Below, one piece after another: positions 52,246 through 61,984 of a stretch of DNA of 64,000 nt. The notes beneath the pieces were generated by a model. That model ran no database searches, was not told the DNA's origin, and saw only the letters and a list, made by a program, of their open reading frames with translations. The first letter of the stretch is position 1. Each line of letters opens with the position of its first letter. The DNA lies in contig JAUIRK010000767.1 in assembly GCA_030549495.1 (NCBI GenBank), forward strand, positions 1 to 64,000, read 5' to 3'. Position numbers and translations under genes: made by a program. Origin of the DNA: Nectonema munidae (taxonomy: Eukaryota > Nematomorpha > Nectonematoida > Nectonematidae).

Positions 52246-53010
52246 AACAAATAATTACATTTTTAAAAAATATTGTTTTCTGTTTTTACCAACACTTTTG
52301 TGTTGTACGAACGTCCCATATATGGTACTGTATTTTTTGGAAAAACAAAAAAGAATTGAAATTTTTTAAACCTATTTTTCACTTTTTTTGAATGTTTAAA
52401 CTTTTATTTGTGAATTTCATGTAACGAAACCAAGTATCTTTCTTTCAGCATTTGGGTTATTAAGTTTGTTTACACTTCTTGGCAAGGATATATATATATT
52501 TCTGATCTTTCGGCATAAATGGTTAAGGTCCTTTAATCGTCCTAAGCGTGTGACCTGGGAGATATTGTCTCCTCCGAGGGCAAATTTCCAACCAAGCTAA
52601 AAATTATGTTCTGATTTTTAAGAAAGCTTTTCATCATAATTGGTCCATAAAGCCTTGATGCGTTTAGATTTATTGAATGCAAAAACAAAATTTTGAGAAC
52701 GGTAAAATAAAGCTTTGCACTATCTTGATTTAAAGAAATCAAAAACAAATTTGTTCATATTTCTATTACTAACATTCTCTTTCCTGGATTGGTTTGATGA
52801 CCTCGATATTTTGTTTTAGTCTTAAGGATCATAAAAAAAGCTTTAAATATATAGATCTATGCCAAGAAGGAATGATAAGAACGAGTTATATGGTATGATA
52901 GAGTTAATTTTATCAAATAACCGAAAAAAGTATTTATAATTGAAATTTGTCCGTTAGTTTTGCAAACTGTCTGGACACCATCCTAGTTTAGATTTTATCT
53001 CGTGTATATA
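52246..53010. other. Gene-free stretch
   Basis: 52500-52640 is slightly GC-richer and has a 68-codon minus-strand frame without recognised family. Confidence 0.35.
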
Positions 53011-53736
53011 GCATTTTCATTTTAAGTTCGTCTTTTTTCACTTTAAGTTTGTCCTTTTTCGTTTTAGGTTCGTCTTTTTTCATTTTGATTTTTTTTGAAT
53101 ATTTTCTATACTCTAAAATTTTGTCTGCAACAAGTTTTTTATTTTCTAATTCCGAATCGAAAAAAATGATTATAGTCAGTATTAAAAGTTTTCTACACAG
53201 TCTTTTTCAAAATGTTTTTAATAAAAGTTGATAAAATCATACTTTAAATATTGAAAAGTTTATAAAAAATTTTGTTCAAGTTTTAAACTCAAATGAAAAA
53301 AAATTTGCGTTTTTTTAACATTTTTTAAAATATTTATTAAAATCAGTTCTTAACTTAAATGTTCTTAATTTCTTGCAATTTATCTTTCATATTTAACTTA
53401 TAACGTTTTATTAATATTCAAAAATTAAAAGTAAAGTTAGAAATATATTGAATTCCACAACACTGAGTATGTCTTTTTCATCTACAATCAGAGAAAGTGT
53501 TGATACAAATTATTATAGACATATGCTAAACAACATCAGTATAGCTTCAACTGGACAATTATATAGTCCAAATATTTATTCATGATTACTATTTTTACCC
53601 ACAATAAAGTTATTCTTTTTTACTAAAAATATTTCTCTTTAATTTTAACTGTTAAATTAATTTTTTTAATTTATAAAAATTCAAAATAAAAAAGACGAAC
53701 TTAAAGTGAAAAAGGATGAACTTAAAGTGAAAATGC
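53011..53736. mobile_element. Foldback-type element with internally repeated arms
   Basis: Left arm (53011-53092) is three imperfect units of TTTTAAGTTCGTCTTTTTTC; the right arm (53680-53736) is two units inverted. Ends are GCATTTTCA and, inverted, GCATTTTCAC. The interior is AT-rich, with a 60-codon frame that is not credible. A solo arm lies at 48471-48596. Confidence 0.75.
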
Positions 53737-53799
53737 CATATGTAAACGAAGGTAGTTATAAGGTCTCTTAATGATTGACTGGAAAAGAGCGGTGCTACT

Positions 53800-53970
53800 T
53801 CTGTGGTTGAAGGATGTTAAGGTAAAGGTACCATAGGGTATTTTCATCGAGAAGGCACAATTTCGCAGCTTGTATCGAACTATGAGCAACGCAGGCTTGA
53901 TGCGGAATCGAACCCAAGAGCTTGAGTTATCGAATCCAGCATCTAACCAACCCTACTCACGCCCCTTGAA
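53800..53970 (-). repeat. tRNA-derived SINE candidate
   Basis: On the minus strand, GGCGTGAGTAGGGTTGGTTA (tRNA A-box-like) is followed about 40 nt later by a perfect B-box, GGTTCGATTCC (53914-53904). Downstream on the minus strand is GGTACCTTTACCTTAACATC, shared with 13693-13870. This is the architecture of a tRNA-headed SINE with Pol III promoter. It is not a tRNA gene: no acceptor stem closes it. Confidence 0.5.
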
Positions 53971-54650
53971 TCATATCCAGATGGAGGTCACAGACCAACC
54001 GTTGTCGGGCCTTGGCTTTGGTCTAAAAATTCTTATAAAAGTGAAGTGAATGTTTTTGATCTTTCTTCTTCAGGCTTTTTTAAAAAAGAGTGTGTATTTT
54101 CGCCATTTGTGCCCTTAATTAGTTTGATAGAATTTTTGAGACTTCCTTTGCTCAGTGGTGATGTCGAATAGATAGTAGACTTAATGTTATCTAGTCATTT
54201 CGTACTCCTCTTGACCATCTATAAGTCTTCTACATTTTAACACCATTTAATTTCGGTATCACGGCTGCTGTTTACTCTAGAAGGATCACTTTTAAGCTGT
54301 TAACTTTTCATAAAAGGGCATTGATTTATTGTTTTAAGTAGGGCTAGTTTTACATTTGTTTGTCCTAGAAACATGAAATGGTCCAAATTGTCATCCTTTA
54401 AATAACTCATTTTTAAAAACATTTGCACACTGGCTCTGAATGCCTATTCTAATTTTAGCCAATCAGGGGAACAAGGATACTTTCTCGATATGTTCTCTAT
54501 TTTGGTTTATTTCCCTGATTTTCCTTTCTTTTGTTATATTTTTTTCCATTCCAATTTTACGACAAAACTGCCTGGTTGTAAGGTCTTGGCGAGAACATAA
54601 AAACTAAATAGGCATTTTTATAAGTAATCTTGTCTTTACATTTTAGTTCT
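53971..54650. other. 5' region of DBF4, no gene recognised
   Basis: Contains an acceptor-like TTTACATTTTAG ending at 54645, which could close a 5' UTR intron of DBF4. No element recognised. Confidence 0.35.
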
Positions 54651-54654
54651 TATG

Positions 54655-54795
54655 TTGGTTAACTCTTGTTCCTCCCTGTTAAAGCGTATCGCTTTGAAAG
54701 AATAAAATATTCGTTTGAGGAGTCCTTGAAAGAATTCCAATGCAGGTGACCTAACCCTGACAAATGATCAACTATGAAGAAGAATCAAGTTCGTA
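54655..54795 (+). promoter_or_regulatory. Upstream ORFs in the DBF4 leader
   Basis: Three short ATG frames precede or overlap the DBF4 start: one near 54653 (MLVNSCSSLLKRIALKE, stop), a four-codon one near 54742 (MQVT, stop), and one from 54763 (MINYEEESSS, stop) that overlaps the main ATG at 54774 in another frame. If transcribed they would be expected to reduce DBF4 translation. Confidence 0.45.
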
Positions 54796-55841
54796 AGTGT
54801 GGAATAAGCACTAAGCCAAAATCCTCAACTTTTCCTCTCCTCTACAAGAAGTTGTATTTGGATCTTAAGGGCGCATATCACCAACAAAGCACTACTTTGC
54901 GCAGGCTGACAAACGAGCTGACTAAGCTTGGTGCCACCGTCGAAACGCTCTTTAACAAGGACATCTCATGTGTCATCACGGATAATGATGAGGCGCTTCT
55001 GCGATTAAAGTCCAAAGATTCTTCGTGCAAAACAAAAAATGCAGCCTTTTCACTTAACACGTCTTCATCACCAAGTCCTCTAACCTCTCCCAATACTCCA
55101 CTCAATCAATTGAGTCCTTTTGAATCCCAATCCTTGAAATGCTCTACCATACCCATTCAACACTGTGTTGCGGAAAAAGCCATTAAAACTGCTGCCAATT
55201 TCACTGCAAAGCCCGATTCAGTCTTAATCGCTGCTTCTAAGCTCAACATCACCATCAAGCATATCAACGAAATTCACATATGGCTCAACAAAATTAAAAG
55301 AAGTAAAAGCTACAAGGAAAGCCAGGATATTAGACTTAGAGGCAAAATTATGGAATGGCAAAAAAAATGCACCCAAAGAGAAAAATCTTCACCCTGTTCT
55401 GTGAAAAAGTTTGAGCAGGATTTCATCAAAATAGAAGACAATTTTTTTCAGCCTATTTACCATGATAAATTTGATTGGCCTCTTATTTTTCAATTTCCCA
55501 CGAAATATTGCTCTGATAAAACGAAACCCCGTTGTAGGGGAAAGATCGAAGACAAGTCTATTTTAAATTTTCAAGACTTGAGTCTTAGCTCATCCTCACA
55601 ACTAATGAGTTGTTGTGGTAGTTTGAGTGAATGTAAAGAAGTTTCGCATCATCCAAACAAAAAAGAAGAAAAAATCGAGGAACGTGTTCATTACTGCTGG
55701 ATATGTCGATCAAATTTCGTACATTACAACACGCATATTCAATCCCTTAGTCACAAAAATCATGCTCTAGTTGAAGAACAGTACAATGAGATTGACTCAA
55801 TCATCAAAGAGAATAAACTTGCTCTTTCTTTTTTTTTGTAG
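54774..55841 (+). CDS. DBF4: DBF4, regulatory subunit of the CDC7 (DDK) kinase, intronless
   Basis: Activates CDC7 kinase, which phosphorylates MCM2-7 to fire replication origins. 355 residues in one exon. Residues about 20-75: motif N/BRCT-like (LYKKLYLDLKGAYHQQ, LGATVETLFNKDISCVITDN). About 140-180: ASKLNITIKHINEIHIWLNK, the end of that region. About 208-240: motif M (KKFEQDFIKIEDNFFQPIYH). Residues 305-345: motif C zinc finger with Cys308, Cys311, His321 and His327, exactly the C-x2-C-x9-H-x5-H of DBF4, followed by YNEIDSII. All three family motifs are in order; the protein is about half the length of human DBF4 because it lacks the long C-terminal extension. SP-rich linker at 100-125 (SSPSPLTSPNTPLNQLSPFE). 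The start is the first ATG in frame. Confidence 0.93.
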   Translation: MKKNQVRKCGISTKPKSSTFPLLYKKLYLDLKGAYHQQSTTLRRLTNELTKLGATVETLFNKDISCVITDNDEALLRLKSKDSSCKTKNAAFSLNTSSSPSPLTSPNTPLNQLSPFESQSLKCSTIPIQHCVAEKAIKTAANFTAKPDSVLIAASKLNITIKHINEIHIWLNKIKRSKSYKESQDIRLRGKIMEWQKKCTQREKSSPCSVKKFEQDFIKIEDNFFQPIYHDKFDWPLIFQFPTKYCSDKTKPRCRGKIEDKSILNFQDLSLSSSSQLMSCCGSLSECKEVSHHPNKKEEKIEERVHYCWICRSNFVHYNTHIQSLSHKNHALVEEQYNEIDSIIKENKLALSFFL

Positions 55842-56855
55842 AATTAGCTCGTCAAAACTTACCGCGAAAAATATATTTCTTTGAAAGTTGTGGAAATACA
55901 ATTTATTTGAATATATCCTGACAAAATAAATAACAATATAGATCCAAATAAAAAATTTCCAAAAAAAATCACATATTTTACTTTCATCGTTTTAAGTATT
56001 TTTTCCCTACTTTTTGGCAGAAGAAAAATGTAGGCCTTATTAAGAGCGAAAGCCATCTAAGATAAAACTTGACATATGTGTTAGTATATAAAATTTAATT
56101 TTGGTCTGAGTATAATAAAGTTGTGTGAAGAGAGGAATTCTGAATTGACGCTTTACAGCATTTGGTAACGTTTACATCCAATGGATGAAATTACCAACTA
56201 TTTAAACATAATTTTGAGTGAATAATTCGAATTTCGTAGCCTCTTATGTTGTATAAAGAATTATATAGGGCAGTTTCTTATTGAACAGTTTAGAATTTAA
56301 ACGAATACTTGAAAAAATTAACACGTCCCTTTTCAAGTTAATTTTAGACAGAAAAAAAGTAATATGTGATACTATGTTAAAATTAAAAGTAAACTGTCAT
56401 TAGGCAATATAAACCTATAACCGGTTTAAAATAGGCCTAATATTTAGTCGATCTTTAACCTTTCTTATTTACTGGCTCATAGAGACTTCTTTTTAAAAAA
56501 TCACAGCGTTACTTTTAATTAAAAATTTGATGAGGAGTAGCTTGCCAATCTTTTCAATCCGTAACATTTTCGTTTTCAGGCGCCGAAGAGGTTTATTTGA
56601 AAAGTCAATAACAATTTTTTTATTCATAATTAATTTGAAAGTAAATTAGCAGGTTTTTTACTAAAATCTAACACCTTTTTATTTAGTTTTTTTCTATGTA
56701 TATTTATGGGTAGAGTAGAAGTAAATTTCTAAGCCCTTTCCAGCATAGGCTGATATGCTTGCAAAACTGCTGAAGATAAGGTGAATGCGGAGTAAGGAGT
56801 TTATTCAAGCTAATCTAAAAAGAAACAAAAAGAAGTGTAACTTCACTAAGGAGAG
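55842..56855. other. 3' flank of DBF4
   Basis: AT-rich; no gene or repeat recognised. ATAAAATAAATAA-like sequence just past the stop does not form a convincing poly-A signal. Confidence 0.35.
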
Positions 56856-56859
56856 GTGA

Positions 56860-57790
56860 GAGAGTAATTCAATCGTTGAAAGATATTTGAAGTATAATAA
56901 CATTAATAAAGATATTGGCAATCAAAGATGTTAAGAGAGCGTATTTGTGAAGATGTGGGACAGTTGAGAAGAACGTGAGTTGGTGTTTCGATCTTAAAGC
57001 ATCCGTACCTGCAGAATGGGTTTGTGTGTAAGTTAATTTTATGAAGGTAGGCGTAGCATTGGCAATGCCTCGAAATCCATCCAATAATGTTTCGGGGGAG
57101 AGTATAATTATGTTTTGTTAAGATTATTGTGGTATGTTTGAGGATGCTAGGTTAGTCCGAATTTGTAATATCGAGTTGTATATTATGTTTCCGTAGGTTT
57201 TGATGGATAGGTTAAAAAGGTAGAACATGGTAGATGGGCTGTTGATTCAGCAAGTTGGTCAAGAAAAGTGTTTTGAGGAATATGAGATTGTCCAGGGCAC
57301 CTGTGGAATTTGATTTTAAAATAGTTCCTTAGATAAGTAAGTTTGTGGGGAATGTTGTATCTTAGGGATAAAATTTTTCTGTTCAGTTTAGATCGCCAAT
57401 TATGTTTTGGGAATCGGAAAAAAATAATATAGGTGTAAGGGTTAGAGTGGTAAAATGGGAGATTTTTTGAGATCTCATCACATGCTTGTGAGATATAGCA
57501 TAGGCTTCAGTTTCACGTGGAGATAAAAGATAGATAGTTAAGGTTAAATTGTTTTGTTGGAAAGGGTAATCTAGAGTTATTGGTGAAGAAGGCGTAAACT
57601 GCGCTGTGTGTTGGTTTGTTTTGAATCCGTCTGTAAATATTGATAGAGTAGGATCAGACTTATTAGTTAAAGTTTTTTACTAAGTTAATGACTATGTGTT
57701 TCTTACGACAGATGTTAGTGAGATAAGGTTTAGAAGCTGATAGGTGAATGAGTATTGTAGGGTGTTGCATAGAAGATATTCAGTAGTGGA
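56860..57790 (-). mobile_element. LINE 3' end relic (RNase H and zinc knuckle)
   Basis: On the minus strand, SPRETEAYAISHKHVMRSQK near 57520 matches the RNase H Glu motif (..ET.AYAI), and FCRYGCFKIETPTHVLLNCP near 57000 matches the C-terminal knuckle (C..C...ET..H.L..C). It is more decayed than the related element at 59300-60740. Confidence 0.6.
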
Positions 57791-58235
57791 TCAAGTGAGG
57801 GGCGTGTTATAAGAGTAGAGAATTGAAGTATGTCATGCGCTTAGAAGAATGTGGAGAAGGTTGAGGACAGAAAGCCTTTAGGTATTTTTTGAGTAGAGTT
57901 ATTTTTAGATGAAGGGGTAGTGTGAAAGTTAAAATATCTAGTTTTTTCGTAGGTGTAGATGAGCGTTTAAAAGAAAAAGTCTATGGATTTTGCCAAAAAA
58001 TGTTAAGGACGTTGAAGACCAACACCCCAAGAAAGAAAGTTTTTTAAACTTCTTTTGAAATTTCACTATCACTCGAAGATAATGAGTGGGACTCTATTTC
58101 AGAAACAAAAGACTCTGATCTATTAGTTTCCTAACAAATATTTAATCTACATTAAAATTCTATAGCAAGATTACGGAGAGATAATTTTACTCAATTACAT
58201 TGGGTTTCATCTAATAATATCCCATTTTTATAATC
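57791..58235. other. Gap, purine-rich then AT-rich
   Basis: 57790-57960 continues the LINE-like purine bias without a readable domain; 57960-58235 has nothing recognised. Confidence 0.35.
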
Positions 58236-59051
58236 AAAAAATTGAAACCAGTAAAATATCATTTTCTAAGATTTGTGGTTCTCTTTTTTTCATCAATATC
58301 ATCAACTACTAATTTTATTTCAACCAGCCTCTTTACCTTCAAATAACTGCTTCCCCAATGAGTAGGCTGGTCAAAAACTGATCCTTTTCCAGCTCTTCTT
58401 TTAATAATAGCGTAAATTTTCGGAGTTCTTACCGCAAACGCTATATCTTTCTATAAGATTCGCCGCATGGGAATCTTTTAGGCCATCTCTTATCGCTAGC
58501 TGTAATGTATGAACTGCACAGCGCATTTGTCTGATTTGGCAAACTTTAGAAGCTTCGTTCATCCACATTATAAAGAATTTCATCTGTTACACCTACTTGT
58601 TCTTCCATATCTACAGCCATATTATTCGTTCAACTTCTCTATAGTTTTAATCATATTTGAGACATTATCAGTAACAATGCTAATTATCTGCGGTTTTTTA
58701 ATATTATATTCTTCTATAACTTCTTCATACTAAACTCCGAAAATGACTGCTGTCATGATCTGTTTTTGTGTCTTTAACTGCCAACGTTTTTGTAACAATC
58801 TTAGCATCGATTTTACAATATCCTACATTGATAGCAAAGTAACTATCTCGATGCCTTGTTGCTGCATCCATTTTAAAAAAAACATAACGACCCGATAAAT
58901 CTTCACGCAATTCTTCTTTTTCTATAACCATTCTCTTAATATTATTCCTTTCTAAGGAAACGTCAAACTTTTTTGCTACTTCGTCATTGAGCTGAAGAAA
59001 CACTGGTTGGTAGGTAGGTAGGTAGGTAGGTAGAAAGAAATATCTAAGCAC
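58236..59051 (-). pseudogene. hAT transposase relic (ZBED-like)
   Basis: Minus-strand frame from 59051: LSGRYVFFKMDAATRHRDSY FAINVGYC and KIVTKTLAVKDTKTDHDSSH, the block around the first catalytic Asp. Then, after a stop, YNIKKPQIISIVTDNVSNMI KTIEKLNE (second Asp, TDN..NM), MRCAVHTLQLAIRDGLKDSH (HTLQL motif) and DQPTHWGSSYLKVKRLVEIK (the TRW/RW.S region, here THW). The N-terminal finger and dimerisation motif are missing. A (TAGG)n run at 59009-59033 lies inside its upstream frame. Confidence 0.8.
59009..59033. repeat. (GGTA)n microsatellite
   Basis: Six tandem GGTA units, translated on the minus strand as repeated PTYL. Confidence 0.85.
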
Positions 59052-59059
59052 TATCGGGC

Positions 59060-60760
59060 TTCTCCATATGCTTGCGAAATGCTTGAGGTATAAAGTTGAA
59101 GTTCGAAAGAAGTGTATTGATTAGGCTTGTGAATGGATTAGTAAAGAGGGACTTTGGAAAAATTGATTAGTTGTTGAGGGAGTTTGAAGTGTAGAATGCT
59201 GGATTTTTGAGGTGGTAGTTGAAGGATGATTGATTGAGCAAAGGTAGTCGGTGGGTGGTAAAGAATATAGGTCTTAAATAGAAGAAATAGTGTAGTTATT
59301 TTTGTAGATTTTTTTTTTTAATGTGAGTTTATGTGGTATAAAAAGTCTCTGGGTTCGGAGATTTTAAGTTTGACTCTATGAAGATTATGAGAGAGTTTAG
59401 GGCATTGAGGAGGTTCGGGTATAAAAGTAGTTCGAAGAAATTAGATGGTGGGCGATTGAGAGTTTTGATGGATAGTGAGAGAAATGAAGTTCTTGCGTGG
59501 TTGTAGTGGCAGCAGGAAAGTAGAAGATGCTGAGGTGTTTCTTGTTGATTGCAGTTGAATCTACTTAGATTGCTTGGTGATTTTTTAATACGGTAGAGAT
59601 AGGAGTTGCAGGGGCAGTGTCCGGTTAGCCATCTGATTAGCGATAGTGGTGGGAAGAATTTCATTTTTGACCAAATATCAAGAATTTGGTTTGGATTATT
59701 TATATGTTGGATGAAAATGGAGGGTAAGGATTGGATGAGTTCTTGTCTAAGGTATTGAGTGTTAGATCTAAGTTGAGGGGTATAGGTTTCTAGAGGAAAT
59801 GAGGTAATCGGGATGTAACGTATATTTGGGGGTACTTTTTTTAGCTAGCTTATCTACATAAGTGTTTTCTAGAATGTTTGAGTGAGCTGGGCACCAGTAG
59901 AGGTGTATTTCAAAGTAATTTGATAAGTAGGTGAATTTAGAAACAAGGGTGTATGTTAAGAATGGGATGTTGTGTTTGAGGCTTATGTCTTTGATGATGT
60001 TTTGTGAGTCTGTAAAAAAGTGTAGTCTGTTGTAATGTCTAAGGGAAAACTTATTTTGGCTTATGTAATCGCAAGCATGTAGAAGGGCATAGCATTCACC
60101 ACTATATATTGGAAGAGAGGGATCAATGGCAGACGTTTTTGAGTAAACAGGGAAGGGAGAAGGGCCTTTGAAGAGTGCAAAAGCATCGGAAGTTTTGTTT
60201 ACGGTTTTTGAGCTATCCAGAAATATTCTTAATGAAGTTGAGGTAAAGTTGGAGCGGGTCGTAATTAGAAGTTTAGCGATGGTTTTGATGAAACAGTTGT
60301 GAAGAGAGAAGGGTAATGGTGAGGAAGGGTGAAATAAAGGTAGTGGATTGATTTTGGGTTGGATGAAAATGTTGTTTGGAGAAGACAAAAATTGTTGGAG
60401 TAAGGATTTGTAGTAAGTTTGAGAGGGTGTAATTTGAGTGTTATCGAAATAGAAGGACTTAAGATAAGAATTTGGTTCGATGCATGTTATGATATATTTT
60501 TTGGTAGCAGTTTGTTTGAGATGAAGGATTAGAGGAAGGCAGTCGTGAAGAATTCTAGGATTCTAGTAGGGGAGGTTTTGTAGGCCCTGGTCATTGTGAT
60601 GAGGCAAAGGCGGTGGATTTTATTTAGATAAGTGAGTGATGAGGGGTAGTTTAATGATAGGCCCCATCAAAGACCCCATACTCAAGCGTAGGTAGGATGA
60701 TTGATTTGTATATAAAAGATGAGTGTTGAATACTTATAAGACAGTGGTCGCTTAATTCAG
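59060..60760 (-). mobile_element. LINE 3' half: RT tail, RNase H and C-terminal zinc knuckle
   Basis: Minus strand. 60740-60400 holds RT-tail sequence in broken frames (IILPTLEYGVFDGAYH; RLCLITMTRAYKTSPTRILE). The frame 60388-59768 encodes an RNase H domain: LRIFLDSSKTVNKTSDAFAL (first Asp), YSGECYALLHACDYIS (Glu), RLHFFTDSQNIIKDISLKHN (Asp) and YWCPAHSNILENTYVDKLAK (His, Asp). The active residues are all present. The frame 59664-59329 has SLIRWLTGHCPCNSYLYRIK and CNQQETPQHLLLSCCHYNHA, the knuckle that follows RNase H in these LINEs. 59060-59320 is purine-rich 3' UTR. The Jockey/R1/Tad-like group cannot be separated by eye. Two long frames in one place suggest a fairly young copy. Confidence 0.82.
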
Positions 60761-60764
60761 GTGA

Positions 60765-61980
60765 TTAACAATGTAATGCCTTGGCAGGCAGAAATTTAAC
60801 TACAGTGGATCGCAAGGCAGATTTGCTTTATATTATTAAATTTAATAACAGAAATTAATTTTTTTTTTATTTTAATTAAATACTTACATCAGCGATATAG
60901 CAAGATCATGGGAGATATAAAAAGTACTATTTTGCCAGACTTCTTTTTCACTAAAATATCTGTGCTAATTTTTGTTTAAACTTTTTGTCTAATACCTTTT
61001 TAATTTCAAGTTTTTATTTGTAAATAAGAGTATATTTGAGTGTGTTTGGGTTAAAAGCTTTATTTAATTTTGTTTGTATTAAAAGATGTAAAATTTGGAA
61101 ATTATATTTAATACGCTAATAATAATGAAACAAATCATTTTTTGCATTAATAATGCTAAATGCATTCTGAAAATACAAATATTTATGTACAAAAATATTA
61201 ATTTTAAAGTTTCAATGTACATTGCTTAATTTGAACATCATTCTGCCTGATTATTAAATTTTTCGTTTTCAGCTTAAGAATTTTTTGAACAATTTTTTCA
61301 TAATTCTTTTATATTGAGATTTATATATAAATCTTAGCACGGAAAATTTAACTTTTAACAAAAATATTTTTTTTCTTCTAACCATGTAAATTAAAAATGT
61401 CTAATATTTTTATAAAGTAAGGCTATTATTGCTCAATTTATAAGAATCAAAACATAAGCGTATTGAAAAAACAATGTTAACCGAAAAAAATAAAATATTT
61501 GATATTATATATTGGTTTAATATTTTCTTGTATTTTGCAGCATATTTTGTGAGTGATTCATAACTATAATATTACATTAAAATAAATTGCAAACTTAAAA
61601 AATGGCCTATATTTCAATTATTATATGATTGAGATTTCCTTGTTTTATTTTATATATATATTAGGGTAGGTCGATTTAATATTTTTTTCAAAACCGCAGT
61701 AGGATCCTATCATTGGTAGATAATATTAGCCTTCAGACATTACTTAAAACAAAAATTAAGAAAAAATATTGAAGTATCTTTTGCGGAAATTGATTTGAAT
61801 TTTAGTATTCACTTGTAGTTTTTAAATGTGTTTTCTTCTAAAAAAATATATAAAAAACAATTGAAAAAACATTTATTTTCATTTAATCTGTTTTCATTCA
61901 TACAAACTATCATAAGTTTGATAATAATAGCCTTTTGATATGAAAGCAGGGCGTTTTGACCGACTCAATAGTTTCGTCAA
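60765..61980. other. Gene-free stretch
   Basis: AT-rich sequence without recognised element or exon. Confidence 0.4.
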
Positions 61981-61984
61981 AATT

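Noticed and set aside
53890-53970. A tRNA gene
   Set aside because: B-box is perfect but the acceptor stem and anticodon arm do not fold; SINE head is more likely.
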